Of a stretch of 64,000 nucleotides of DNA, positions 20,701-36,704 are shown one piece after another. The notes below the pieces were generated by a model that saw only the letters and a list, made by a program, of their open reading frames with translations, made no database searches and was not told the origin of the DNA. Origin of the DNA: Lepidurus packardi (Eukaryota > Arthropoda > Branchiopoda > Notostraca > Triopsidae); the NCBI GenBank assembly GCA_023053545.1, contig JAKZAN010000002.1, positions 9,606,790-9,670,789 of the forward strand. Direction: 5' to 3'. Position 1 is the stretch's first letter. Every line of letters begins with the position of its first letter. The translations under genes were made by a program, and so were the position numbers.

Positions 20701-23365
20701 TCCAAAGGGTTTGGACTGGAATCGCTGTTTAAGTCGTGCTCTGGTACCCAGTGGTTCGATACCGGCGACGACATAGCTAACGGCTGATCCGATCTCCGTA
20801 AAGGCGACGCTCCACTCGGCGCTAGATCGGGTAAAGGCGCCGGGCTATTGGTGTCGTCGGCGGAGATTCCTGAATCTGCCGATCGTTCGTTTGGTCTTGC
20901 AGGTGCTGCTGGTCTTACGCGACGACTGATCCGATCTTCGAACACGTCATTCATCTCGGCACTACTATCAGATCGAGATTGAGTGGTGGTGGCCAAACTG
21001 GGAATTCGTTTCTCGGAATCGGTCAACGAGTATTGGAATGTGTTGGACTGATTCTGACTCTTCAAATCAGCCTCTTCATGGCTGACGCGGGGCACTTTGG
21101 CTGTGACAGCTCCCAAAGCGCGCCACGCGGCCGACGGAGAAAACTTGGGCAAATCGAGGAGTTTTTTAGGTAAAGTCGGTCGCAAAGAGAGCGAAATCTC
21201 TTCGTGACTGCTGTCGTCGTCAGCGCCGGTAGTTTCGGGCGGTTGCGGTTTTAGAACGCTGTTGGAACGGTGAGGACGTTTGGAGCTGGATGGGGGGGAA
21301 GGCGGCAAACGCGGTGGAGGAGGGGATAATCGAGTGCTTTTGATTTTGGAGGATCTTAAGGTGGACATGTTGCCTGTAGCGACTCGGTCAAAATCCTGCA
21401 GGATCCGGTCGATTTCTTCTTGGGTGACGTTATCTTCTTGGCAATCGCCAGTGGTGACACGGGGTGGTGTAATCACAGGTGATAACGGAGGTTCCTGGAC
21501 TTGTTCGGTGGCGCCGGCTGGCATTCCAAAGTAAAACTGCTTCGGCGATTCGAACGGTTGAACTGACGGAGAATCGGAGGTTATTTTGAGACTTTCTTTG
21601 CGTTTCAACTCCGAAGGTCGAACGTTTCGTTCGTGGACCACAAACGACGCTTGGCGAGCAGGTATTGCCCGTTTCTCGAGTGGAGTCTGGCTGTTTTCGG
21701 CGGTTTGAGGGCTGCGATTCAGGAACGATTCCTTGCGCTGGACCGCGTCTCGAATTTCGCGCTGGAACTTGGGGTCTGGATTAACAATCAGCGTAGGCTT
21801 GCGTTGGAGACTCACTTCGAGAGGATCATCTTGATCATCCCAATCGTTAGGGACTTTGACTGTCGCCGAACTGAATACAGTGATCGGACCTGGTAAGGTA
21901 GTGATCCTATCGCCAGATTCACGTCGATGGCGCATTTCGTTCGAAAGCGAACTGACCAGATTGCTGGTACTCGAAGCCTTTTCGCGCAGCGCTTGGTTGT
22001 GCCAATGTTCTCCTTTGGCTTTCACGTCAGATTTCGTTTTGAAGAGTCGGATCTTAAGCGATTCTTTGCTCAATTCCGGTTCGGAGAGGTTGAAGCCCGC
22101 TGAACTCGCCGGTCTATCCGAATCGCGGCGCTGGTACATTCCATTCTTCGATTTTGAAAGTGCTGGCTGCTGCGCATCCTCATGTGCAGGCGGGGGAGGG
22201 GCTTTGATGCGCTTTCTCGCCTTGATGCGCGACTTCGCCGGACTTTCTTCGATGATCGTGTAGGGCGCCGGTGGAGGAGAAGCTGAGCGCGAGGATTCAT
22301 GTACGTCTTCGGATTCCGAACCCGGTTGGTAGCGGCTGTCACTCAACTCTCGCTCTGACTCGTAATTCGGGTCACGTCGTCGGTTCTGTGACTCTTGCGT
22401 GTTAGAATGCCGCACCAAAGGGGAGAAACCGCTGAGTGATTGAGCTGCGCTTTCTCCATGGCTGTGAGGCTGACAAACCGCCGAATGAGAAGACCGGTTC
22501 AACAGACTTTCGCGTCGCGACAAACGACTTTCGTCTATTATCTCATCGCTTCCGTCTAACATGCTGCGACGGCCCGAAATGGTTCCACCGTTCTGCAACA
22601 GGTTTCCATTGTTAGTCGGTCGGAGTCGAGGACCAGCTGGTAAATGTTCAGGCAATACTTTGACTTTCGGTACCTCCGATGGTGGTCCTCTTTTCGTGTA
22701 CCTAAAAACAAACAAAATGAATACACATTCATTGGATTTCTTAGAAAATTATAAATAATTACTCTACCAAAATATATTGAATCGTAATCCCAAGAAGAAA
22801 GTAACCAGTCAATCTGGGCCGTACCCAGGATTTGGGTTCGGGGGTATTCTTTGGTTATTTGATTAGAAAAAAGAGCCGAAAAACAAAATGTCAACTTTGG
22901 CTTGGGTCGTATTTTAAATGCTCATGCATGCGTCTAACTTGCGACCCAAAAAAACGTCGAAAATTAAATAACAAAATGAAATTATAATACGAGAATTCAT
23001 AAGAGAATTTCGTGAAATATTTCATTAATATGTTGGATTTTCTGTGGGTTTTTAAGACCAAACTTGGACTGGAAAATTAGCATATTGTGGGTAAGGGAAA
23101 TGTAGTTTGAACCTGTTACGTACCGTGCAGGAGGGTACCGGATAACATCACTGAAGTCGTCTTCTTCCCATGTGCGACTTGCATAGCGATGCTGTTGATG
23201 TTGGGTAGCATGGTGGCCTGTTAATCCGGGTGCGATTCTGGGTTCAAAGTTGAGCGACGAAGGTCCTTCATAATACTCAGTTTTGTAAGGGCGAGGGTAG
23301 GTTTGGTTCCATTCTCCTTGCCCCCCTTCGTGCGCGTAATTATGCGAGGAATGCGCATGACCCAT
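17718..23365 (-). CDS. Large disordered scaffold-like protein, family not recognised
   Basis: Four exons fit in phase: 23365-23124, 22701-18916 (3,786 bases), 18854-18775 and 17935-17718. They encode 1,441 residues from the ATG at 23365. The reading frame stays open for about 13 codons upstream (YWPQWDNVYDQV), back to a possible splice acceptor, so earlier exons probably exist. Most of the chain is Ser/Pro/Arg-rich and predicted disordered, with polyproline patches (APPPPA, SPPPPRLPPSPP). One ordered part, around residues 925-1000, is a charged coiled coil (KKGKKFTFQSTIRQEERRM, then MRQVEEQFQKKRAKEKATIR). The C terminus is aromatic/Gly-rich (SRYSDNYRWDFAHGLG). I cannot name it. Its composition suits a cytoskeletal or cell-junction adaptor, which is inference only. 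Confidence 0.8.
17936..18774 (-). other. Last intron of the large disordered-protein gene
   Basis: 839 bases, strongly AT-rich in 18360-18774. The donor gtaatc follows the exon ending NCRSNTPS, and the acceptor precedes GASASRYSDN. No embedded gene is seen. Confidence 0.7.
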
Positions 23366-26300
23366 TACTTGGTCATAAACATTATCCCATTGAGGCCAAT
23401 ACTTCCTCTATTTACTATCCAGAAACGCCACGACTTTTAGTACACCTGTATAACGAGAACCAGAAAGTCCAGATATAATCGAGGTACAAAGATATAGATC
23501 TATTCCGCCATAAAACTGGTAAGGCACAAAACCACCAAATAGCGGAAGTTGGGTCTGAATGAATGAATGTAAACTTCGGTTTTTGCTTTTCCTGTTTCTC
23601 ACGGAAAAGTTGTTACCCAAGTATATTTATTACACAATGCTAAACAATTTCTCAAGAAACGTAGCAAAATTTCCCGTTCTTGTTCCGGTTCCCATAACGT
23701 TCGAAATGCTTCTATTTTAGGTCACAATTCAGATTATTGCACAAGATTCAGATCAATTCTTGATATTTCTTTATTTTATTAGATTTTGGTATTTGAATTT
23801 TCTTTCCTGAATTCAGTTCTTTTTTTAATATTTTATTCTACATATGTTAAATCTGCATTTCCCTTTTCTTTATAATTAGTTTTACTATGTTTTATTATTT
23901 AATTCTTATTCCATTTCTACATTCAGTTAAAATTGCGTTTTAATATGAAATTTAAATTCTTTTTCTACTCCAATCTTAATTTCTTTTTCTCTTTTCACTA
24001 TTTTTTACGTTCAATTTTTTTAGATTCAATTCGAAATCTGTTTTTTAGTCTTAAGATTTCAGGTCGCACGCAAGACAGGAATTGTTGCATGTTGTTCTAT
24101 CATTCTAATCTCTTTAAGCTTTGTTTTTTTGGGAGTTATGTTTCTTTCTACCAAAAAAATAGATAAAAAATGACATATGAACACATTGGAGGGAAGGGAA
24201 ACGGAAAAGCGGAAAAGCCAAATACCTCTGGAAATGAGCAAAGAGGTTAAGCAAATTACAGACTAGGACCATAATAAAGTAAAAAGTCTTCCTCCCCGAA
24301 AAGAGGTTACCTATGAACTCCGACAGAAGTGATTATGTTTAGGGTCTGGCACCTTTGACATTCTCACATAGTTAAAAAGAGCTGTGTCGGTCGGGAGATG
24401 ATGAGAAAAACCGAAAAGCTTCCTTGTGTTGTCCTCTTTTTCCGTATTTCCGTCACGTCGTCGGCGAACGAAGGGTCTTTTATGTTAACAGAGCACACAA
24501 GGGGCCAATAGCCGGGTATTGTCGTGTTGATTCAAGAATTGGGTGTAAAAACGAAGAAACGCCACCATGTCACACAATAATATGCTGCTCTTAATTTGCA
24601 TAACGAACAATGGTGGAAATTTCTATCCCCTTCCGTATATCCTGCAAGTCACGTGACCCGGCATGCCAATTCAATTGCCGCAAAAGAATTCGCCTCCGTC
24701 AACCGGAATAACTTACAACTGCAACACGAAACACAGACTTTCCCACCTTGGAATTCCAAAACGTTTCTAACTCTACGAAAGCTTCTATGCTAATTACGGT
24801 GCCCTTTATTACAGCAAACAAGAATGAAAAGTTAACTTGGCACAGATGCTGGGGAGAAATTTTACAGCCCCGAGCTTCTTCTTTTACCACTTTTTCTTGA
24901 AGAGAGTGACTGAAAGAGAAAGAGAAACTAAGCTTTTTAGCTTTCTATTTTATGTAGGGTGAAAGCATATGTTTAAATCTATTCGACGACCTACTTTAGC
25001 ATGCAAATCAGTTTGATTTTTTAGGGTCACTAACAAAGACAATCCTAAGAAGAATCTTCAAGCTCTTCGGCAAACAACAATAGATTCCAAAGTTTCTCTC
25101 TAATTTCCCTCTTACATTGAATACTGTTTTTTAACCTATTATTTTTTTCGTCTGATTTGGGATATTTCCAATTTTCCAATTTTGCTCGAGGTTTTGGGTT
25201 GTTAATTTCATGTCGGTTAGCGATTTCAAGTTTGGTTAGGAATTTCATGTTTAGTTAGGGATTTTTCAATTTCCCTGAACGAATTCTTGCCTAATTTGAG
25301 TTCTTTAGTTTAACCGCAAGAAGATTACGGGATTCCTTGGGGTCTTAAAAAACCAGGAAGCCGAAGATTTAGGCAAACATGCAAAATGAACATTTTGTTT
25401 ACCCAAACGAGTAGTTTCGGGGAAACGCAAACGTCACTTAGTTTCGCACCAGCACGTTACATACATTACGATTTGGCACCCGTAGCTGAACCCTGTTGCA
25501 ATGTCCACATCCCGCTCGACACCCCCTCAAAATTCATTGTTAACTTAACCTGTTGCAATTTGCGAGCAAGCGTGGACACGTGACATTCTTTCTCATATAA
25601 CAAAAGCGCGCAATGTCCAAAACGGTTTCGTAAACCCGCTTGTAGTTTAGACTTTTTTTTAACGTGTTCTCATTCCTCAGATCGAACAAAAAGTGCAGTT
25701 CTAATTATTACTGAACTTGGCCTTCATCTTTCGCGCGCGAAATCTGGATTCTTGCTCTCTCGTTCCGTTCATTGAACTTTTCAACCATTGTTATTAAGGA
25801 CCCTTGCACCACTCAACCCCCTGCTCCCCGAACTCCTCCCCAAGTAGGCCGTTTAGGGGATCAGAAGTTGCTCCCAGAAAGTTGTCGGTCTTTTAGTCTC
25901 TTTTAAGCCTCTTTGAGCCCTTCAAAAGCTAGGCTTAAAAGGGGGCTCAGATGTATTTGGGAGGAAAAAAAGGTAAGGCTGGTCAAAAAGACGCTGTATA
26001 AAGCCACACCTGTGCGAAGGAGGAGTAAGCGACGAAAAAAATTACCCAAGCATGGACGCCGACAGGTAAAGCCCAAAGGGCCGAAGTTCTTTGGCGAGTT
26101 CTGAGGCATGGAGCTGGTTTTTGGCAGCCTTCAAATGTGTGTGTATATTTCAGAGCTCATGCTGTAGGGGCGGGAATTACCATTTACCATGTATTAAGCA
26201 ACAATCAATTATGCAGCAGACAACAGGGCAACAAGCCACAGGTGTGGCGTTATTTCAGTGCTAATGCAGAACGCTACAGGTGTCAAGATTCGAGCTAGAA

Positions 26301-28621
26301 CTTTTCGAAAAGACGGAATTTTTTGTCGATCTTCGCCTTAAAGAAAAAAAATTCAGGCACGCATGGTTGGGTTAATCCATCGTTTTTGCTGGAGCGAGTT
26401 TCATAGCGCAGGTGCAGTGTAGCAGAAAGAGAAACAGAAGCCGTACGAAAGAAAAATTCTTGTTCCTTCACTGTAATTCTATCAAATGCAATTCAAAAAT
26501 CCCGATATTACCTTGTGCGCTTGGCTTAACTTGGTTTCCAGTTAAAGGGCAACGGGATTATCGGGTACAGTATTTATATTCCTTGTATTGGGGGAATCAC
26601 CAAAGCGATTTTGTGAAACTAAACCTCACTTAAACGAATTCACAAAAGCTTAGAAACTAGCATGCTAGGGTGACAAGCTTCCGAGGGGATTGATGTGTCG
26701 AAAGTAACGTACACTAACGAGTTGGTACACTGTTTTCCGGATTTCGTGCTCCTCTAGGCACCTTTAGAAGGCTTCTAGTACGAAACCTGGCCTTGCCTTG
26801 CCTTACGAGAGACGATGAGAGACGAGCTTGAGGCGGAAAGTGTCCCTGTCTTGGGCTGAGAGTACTACCTTTAGTATATGCATACAACACCAAAGGCGAA
26901 GGATACTACCGCTAAGGATAAGCAAAAGCTAAAAGTAGGCCACGCCCCTTTGGTAGGAAAAGGCCCTTAAAGGAGCGTAACGGGACGTATGTTTGGGGGA
27001 ATTTTTGGATATACAGGTAGGTCTGCGGACCCGCACATAGCGTTCTTAAATGGACAATATGTTGGCTTAAAACGGCTTTAAAGAAAAGGTTTTCCGGTAT
27101 GCGAAGGTATTCAACCTGTTCTTGTTTTTCCAACATGGTTGAATGGCCGTACTCCATTAACTGCTGCCAGCCAAATTCCGGCCCAGATACGCCCCCTCCC
27201 CCTAAAAAAACCCCCGCCAGAAGTCGCAGGCGGGGCAGATGAAGTGACCGATATTAATTAACTGGAAGGGAGCTTCTTTTTTTTCTTTTTTGGAAAGGAA
27301 AAGTACTCGATCTTAATCGTAATTGAGAGTTAGTTGAACCGAATTTAGTTTTATTTCCGGCTTAGCGTGTTTTTTACATTTTTAGAGCGTTCATGTGCAA
27401 ATTCGCAAGTTCTTGTTAACTTTTTTATTTATAATTTCTAAGAGGGATTGGAGGGTTTTGTTAGGTTGGTGCTCAGAAGATTGGGAGTTCGGAAATTCAG
27501 ACAGGAGATATGGACTTTTTATAAACATATATCTGATTATCGTTAGAGTCTTGTTGAACTTGTCTGGCCGAGTTTTTTTCCCATTCAGGAAAAGTCTAAA
27601 AGCTGTCATTTGGTCATTTTGGGCCGGAAATGGCTGGTACATTGTGTCTACACGAACTTATCGGCGTTGTTTTTATGGCTTTTTTAGTCAACAAGGTCCG
27701 AACTTTTTAGTCCAATTTTCGGAACAAAGTGTTGCACTTTTGTTGCTCGTTAATTTTTAATTTTCTTTCTTCGAAGGGAAGTTCGACTAATTAGTCGTAA
27801 AATCTAAGACATTTATGGATCGGCAAGATTGCTGAGGTCTCCTTCCAATTAAGGAGGTTGATTAGTTAAACGGCGTTAATCTCCTGCACGGAAAACGAAA
27901 TTTTAGTCTGAAAAGGGAATCTAGGAATTAAGGAAAAATTTTCAACTGAAAATAACTACAATGGGGTTAATGCCAAGAGATACATATCGGAAATACATTT
28001 AGGTTTCATAATAGGTGAACGTACTGTCAAGCCACGTACCTGCTGTGTGTATCTCGGGAGTTTTTGCTTGGATTATTCCGCCTTTTTTATAATCGAAAGC
28101 TTGATCAGTAAGGCGGGAAGAGAAATGGCCAATAATGGTCGGTATTTACGAACAGGAACGGACAAAATGGACGAAACGTGCTGTCTGCTTCCAGGCTCGG
28201 GAAAAATGCTCCGTTTCAGACCCCAAGGACGAGTGACTTAGCATACGAGCTACCAATTTTCCGAGGCTCTCCCAAAACGAACGCCCACAACAATAAATTG
28301 GAACATATTCAGTTTTGCTCTGTCCACCTATCCCAACGTTATTTCTTCCTCGCACGAAAAGTAAAGATAGAAAACTTGAGCCGCGTTCGTTTTGTACGTT
28401 CAACTTAAACGTAGACTAGCCAAACTTCCTTTACTTACGTTTTTAAGCGTTCGTTTTTAGTCCAAACTTTGAAAGTTGACGTAAGTCGACTTGTCCAAAA
28501 GTCTTGAGTCCAAAACGAACGGTTATCAGCATAAGTTTACAATTGCTCCGCCCATGGGTCGGTGCTTGTCCAAAATAAACAAAATACGAGTATGGATGTC
28601 AATAGCAAATCATTCTTTTGT
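23366..28621. other. Gene-poor tract
   Basis: AT-rich sequence between the large scaffold gene and the hAT MITE. It probably contains 5' exons of the scaffold gene and possibly the missing last exon(s) of Sfmbt. I could not recognise either. A few GC-rich islands (about 25800-26110 and 26930-27240) contain only short frames. Confidence 0.4.
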
Positions 28622-28629
28622 TCTGTGGG

Positions 28630-28930
28630 CAGGGGCGTCGCGAGGGGGGGGTTTGGGGGGGTGCACCACCCCCCCAATAATTGGCCAAAAACCGATTCGG
28701 TAAAATTTGGGTCGCCGTCGGTAAAATTCGGAAAATGAAAATAAAACGAGTATTATTCAATAAATCTCGAAAAATTAAAGGAAATAACTACGATAATAAC
28801 TGTTTAAATCTTTAATAGTCGATAGAAAATATAAGATAGAAACTATAATACAGTCGGTAAAATCGTCAACTACAGTCGGTAAAACTAAGGTCTCCACCCC
28901 CCCAATGGAAACCCCCTCGCGACGCCCCTG
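28630..28930. mobile_element. Non-autonomous hAT-type MITE, 301 bp, with 8-bp target duplication
   Basis: The termini are inverted copies of CAGGGGCGTCGCGAGGGGG (19 bases), continuing into G-rich/C-rich tracts. The element is flanked by direct repeats TCTGTGGG at 28622-28629 and 28931-28938. The CAGGG start and the 8-base duplication are diagnostic of the hAT superfamily. The interior has three or more copies of 'gtcggtaaaa' and no transposase, so it depends on an autonomous relative elsewhere. The perfect duplication and near-perfect ends suggest recent insertion. Confidence 0.92.
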
Positions 28931-28938
28931 TCTGTGGG

Positions 28939-30165
28939 TAGTTAATTTCTTCCCTTCTTGAATCAGTTTTTAGTATTATCCGGACAATTTGAAAATATGG
29001 CCAAGGAAGATGTTGACAGGATAATTCTCTCACACTAGTTGTTTGCAACTTATGCTCGTGCTTCTTGTCCCAAAATTCATTACTTCGATTAAAAAATCGT
29101 CGATTGCGAATTAAATAATAAAAAAACAATTAAAATATATTAGAAATGGCGTATTCTTGAAAAGTAAGCAGTCTCCGGCATGCGCATAATAAACAAAGGA
29201 AATAAACAAGAGGGCGTGCTTAAGTTTAAGTCTGGACACATGAGTACTCGTTATAGACTTGCCTGACTTGAGACCAAAACTAAAAGTTGACTTTCAAAAT
29301 CTAAGTCGACTAGCTAAATAAAACGCGTATACGCCCGAGGTCTCGAACGCAGATAAGCGCAAGTCTTTGGGTAGACTTCTAAGTTGATCAAACTTTGGTC
29401 AAAACGAACGCGGCTTTGATTGCATAACGGCCCTAAAGATGGAAATGTGTAGCTTGATTATATTACCTTATAACTTACATTCACTGTTGAAATTCTGAGT
29501 AAAAGTGGAAATTTTGCAGAAATATTACCTTTACAGACAAGAAAGGAACACAATTTGATTGGTTCATACATTCGCAATGGCCGGATCTGGTTCGTTGCGC
29601 AAAATTAACTCATTTGTACGCTATTTCTTGTTTCTATAGTTAATTTCAGCGAGAAGGTTTCCGAAATTGACCCAGAAAAGTCAACTCGAGCTTCTAAAAG
29701 GGTAAAAGAGCCTTCAAAGCTGAGCACAAACGTGCTAAAATGAGATACCACTAAATAAATACGTAAAAAAACGCCCCGGAAACGTCAATTTCAATTCCAT
29801 CGAAACGACTCGAATGATATAAAAAGAGAGATTGTTCCATTTCCGTAAGCAAAGAAAGGGAATTCGCACATTTCAAAAAGTTTTTTTATTTGTTGCTTTT
29901 GATTTCCGTGAAAATTCTACGGGAAATTGGGTTAATCGCTTCAATCACCGAAGGCAATATTACAGCGTTTATAATTCTTACACTTCTTTATCCACGTACA
30001 ATTTCACGTAAGTGTAACGGAGCGAGGCGACGACTGAGCACAGTTGCAAGGCCAGTTGAGGCGAAAGTGTTAAAAAATCGAGAACCGTGGGTAATGTGAG
30101 TAAGAGAAACGCTCGTCCATCCACTTCCTACATAAATCAAATTTGTGAAATCAATTCTCACGTAC
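28939..30165. other. Non-coding, possibly within the Sfmbt gene
   Basis: Downstream on the minus strand of the last Sfmbt exon I could place. No recognisable exon or gene. Confidence 0.4.
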
Positions 30166-30173
30166 ATGTCTGC

Positions 30174-30250
30174 CTTTTTTCATCATCATGTCATCTATTT
30201 TTTCGTCATCATGTCATCTATTTTTTTTCATCATCATGTCCTCTATTTTT
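30174..30250. repeat. Three-copy 26-29 bp tandem repeat in an Sfmbt intron
   Basis: 'tcatcatgtcatctattttt' is repeated three times with small length changes in the T run. It starts 50 bases beyond the donor of the last placed Sfmbt exon. Confidence 0.8.
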
Positions 30251-30300
30251 CTTTCACTTTTTCTTTATTTTATTTCGTTTCTTAATTATTAATTTTTTAC

Positions 30301-33212
30301 CTCTTTGAGAAGCTTGTGAGCTAAAGCGGCACAATCTGCTTGCTGGACAAAGTCATAAACTTGCGACGGAGTCCAATGCATGGGATTGGTTGTGATATTG
30401 AACACATTCAAAGGCGGCAAATCCGGGTGTCCCATACCGGGCAGGATTTTCGGAGGTCGGCCTTTCTTTTTCTTATATAATCCCTTTTTGCTCAAGGTTT
30501 CATCGCTGCCATTTTCGAGATTATAACAGGAATTGGAATCAATCAAGTAGTCGTCATATTTGGGGCGCTTATTCTCAAGATCCTCTTCGCATATCTCTTT
30601 CCTTTTGAGATCTTTTTGATGGTGCGAATTCTTACCGTGTCTTCTTGGTGGACAGGGTACTTCATTGGAATACAATTATTAATTAACATAATTTTACAAA
30701 TAAATAAAAATTACTTTTAACTTACCTTTAGTTTGTTTTCGACATTGTTCAGGGCAATTTTCACCCACAAGTTCGAAAGATATGAGTCGAGGGCAAATTT
30801 GTAATCTGGAGGCGATTAAGCGGAAAAAATCTGGTACTTTGCCCAAGTGACTGGCTAATGGTACTAAACCCCGATAGGTACAGTTTTTGTACCTATTATT
30901 AAGAAATTCAATTTGATATTTTATTACAAATTTGTAGATCGGTGGATTGTGGACCAGGGTAAATTAAGTAAATTAAAAATTTAGCTAAAACTTAAGAATA
31001 AGGATTGTATCGAACTCTTAATTAGATATTTTATTAAAATATTATGTAAGGGCTGCTTTTAAAAAATAAAAAAAAATATGAGATTTTAAATTAGAGCCAA
31101 CCTCGCTTTGATCGTTTCCAAGTACATGCCAGGGGGCGCAGGAACACCTATATCCCCTTGTAACTGTTTGAGGACCCAACCGGGCTTATAAGCCACTCCC
31201 AGGAGGAGCGTGAGTACTTCCTTAAGGACTAAATTAACCGGACCAGGTCCGACTTTCTTGGGCAAAGCTGTAAGCTTGTTTCGGCTCAGCCAAGGACCAA
31301 CAAAACAGCGAAAGTTGAAATAAATCGCAGGACACCACATGAGCGGATTGGCATTTAGGTCAGGAATGGTGATTATATCCTTTGGCCTACGGAAAAGGTT
31401 AAAAAGAATGTGATGCCATCTCAAGATTGGGCAGGAATGCTGATATTTACTTGGGATCGGACTCAGGTTCAGGTTTGGAAAGGGAAGAAATGCGATCTGG
31501 AGTGTATAACTTGAACCCGTATGCCTTGTGCCAATCAATAGGGAAGATATCACAGCTGCTGCTATTTACATAAAATTCGAGCCTAGAGTCATAGAATTTT
31601 TTCTTTATTTTTATTCGGCTTAAAAGGTATTTACGAAGTACGTTACCCGTCTGTGTCGAGCTTAAGTTTGACTATGTGGCTATAAATGCCTATAATTGTT
31701 GCGACATGGATCTGCTCCGGCATTTGGGGATGCACTGCTTCCAGTTTCACGTTTAAGATCATTCCTAACTCTTCACCATGCACCAGTATCCGTTCGCTTA
31801 AACTGTTTTTCCAGTGAATATCATGTATACTATCTGTTACGCCATGTTCTTTCGCAAAACCTAGGATAATTATGAGAATAAATTACGTTCATTTTAAGGG
31901 TAACTTCATACCTGGCGGGAGAACATAAGGATCCGAAAGGTAGGAACACCGTTTTTTGCCACTAGCCAAATCTAGTTGGAAAAACGTGGCGTCGACCACT
32001 TGTACAACAGCTGGTTCTAAGGAAAACGGGTTGTTGGGATCAATAGCTTCTACTTTCGATCCACTTTCTAGTCTGTGAGGCTCTGATGGATTCCAATCCT
32101 ATGAATCGAACCATTAAAATCTATTAGAATTATAATACTGGTAAAAATATAGTTATTATATAATAGTTAACTTATATATTATATCATACAATTGCATTAT
32201 ATTGATATTGAAAATATAATAATAATAACAATAATACACTATTATGATTAAACTATTGTGTTCGTACCACTATTATTATGACATTAATATTTGCTAGTTT
32301 TTCTTCGCTTACGGAGATGAGATGAGCAGGAATGGGTGTAAGATTACTAAAATCTAAATTGGCTTGCCATTCCGACTGTAAACAAGTCTCGCAAGGCGGT
32401 TTATATTGAAAGCCTTCTGCAATAACAGAAAATTTTAATGACGAATCATGTAAAAGACTTCTTATTACCGTGTTGGGCAGTTTCTGTAGGTCGAATTCGA
32501 TGCGAGGTATAAAAAAGCCAAAAGCTAGGCAAATGTGGACAGTAGAGATACGTTAACTTGAGGCGTCCTCCTCTATTAGTATCGACAGTGGCCGGCCAAA
32601 GAGAATAAGGTTCAGTTTCGTCTTGTATTTCGACGCACATTCCTTCTTGTATTTCAACCCACTTTGGTCCTTTAACCTTGAATTTGAATTACGGAAAAAA
32701 TTTACATACAAAAGAAAATTAAAAGAAAGGTGCTTGTACTTCGGGGAATTCACCAGGTAAAGTAGCCGGAGTGGTGGCTAGAAATTCTCGCAAGATTGTA
32801 GGCCAGCTGCCGATCTTTCTCGCTAGTTCCGGAGTAGGTTGGACTACGTGTCCGTTCTTCGATGCAAAACCAATAGGTTTTATGTCCAAATCTTGAAAAT
32901 TGCCCCAATGTTCATGAACGGGCTCTACGTCTCCCAGCCATTTTAATCTGATAAACGGCCCACATTGTAAAGTGATTTGAGCAATCCAGTAATTTTTGCA
33001 TGTAGGAGTGCGGAATTCTACCGCCAAACCTTCGTAGTTATTTGTTATCTTCTCCTCGCTCACCTATCAGAAAGAAAATATTCAAACTTGCTTCATTTCA
33101 GACTAAACTTATCTACATGTTGGAAAGCAATGGGAGGAACTGGCTCTGTCCCAGTAGCTTCCAAATAAGCATCCCAGGTAAAGTTCTCCTCAGTTTTGTC
33201 CGTTCCGCTCAT
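30301..33212 (-). CDS. Sfmbt: Scm-like with four MBT domains protein (Sfmbt), C terminus incomplete
   Basis: Ten exons join in phase: 33212-33117, 33063-32740, 32676-32469, 32416-32313, 32098-31912, 31860-31647, 31555-31451, 31386-31102, 30892-30726 and 30659-30301, giving 683 codons with no stop. MBT repeats begin with FTWDAYLEATGTEPVP and contain hallmarks such as GLAVEF, FIRLKWLG, GSKVEAIDPNNP, FPIDWHKAYGF and LGMILNVKLEAVHP. Four repeats fit. A short basic linker (KKKKGRPPKI) then leads to the first two helices of a SAM domain (PMHWTPSQVYDFVQ, HKLLKE). MBT repeats bind mono- or dimethyl-lysine on histones, and Sfmbt acts in the PhoRC Polycomb complex. The last exon ends at a GT donor mid-SAM. 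I could not find the rest downstream. The gene is divergent from RCBTB1, with about 690 bases between the starts. Confidence 0.88.
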
Positions 33213-33900
33213 TATCTACAATGTAGTGCAGAAGTAAAATAATTAATCTCCATAGTTTTCATTTTAAATTAAAGAGAATTACCTGTGTCGCATTGGTTTC
33301 TAAAGAGGTTAAATTTCGGAGCTAAGTACTTTTTGTCGCCCTATTTTGCTGCTATAATTTCAAGTTCCCAATAGATGGCGACATCCGTCGATCACTATGC
33401 GAAAATTCGATTTAAATCCCTCTTTCATTACTTTAGTACAAATTTCACTATTACTTTTCTATTAAAATAAATGCTTATTAATTACTAAATAAGTTATACA
33501 AAATATATAAATGACGTCTTATCATATAAAAAATATTACTCATAATTAAACTTCTACGAATTCCGACATGGAGAAATAAATTTCTTGAGGTTGAGCAGAT
33601 GAATCCAGCAACAACACGTTTATTACTTGACAGTATTGATTTAGAGTGTGTATTGAATTGCAGAACGCATTTAGGATTTTCTATAGATTAATACGGCGGT
33701 CATAGAATAGGCTCACTTGTCTGAGTTCGCAGTGTCAAGTTTGTTTCCGTTATCGCCTCTCCAAGGACGTCTCTCTTTCTCGGATCGGAACAAGGAAACA
33801 GGGGGACGAGATATTTTCCGCTAGGGATGTGAATGTTTTCAGTGTTGACAATGCGTTGACAGAAGCACCTAGTCACAAATGGAGGAAACGTCTAAATAGA

Positions 33901-36704
<2,804 letters not shown>

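Noticed and set aside
26005-26104. Basic Lys/Arg-rich frame near 26 kb as a ribosomal-type small protein
   Set aside because: Short, purine-rich low complexity with an open antisense frame and no match to a ribosomal protein pattern I know.
30289-30300. Stop codon right after the Sfmbt SAM half as the true protein end
   Set aside because: The stop lies beyond a good GT donor (gaggtaaaaaa) in the middle of a SAM domain, so splicing to a further exon is more likely.
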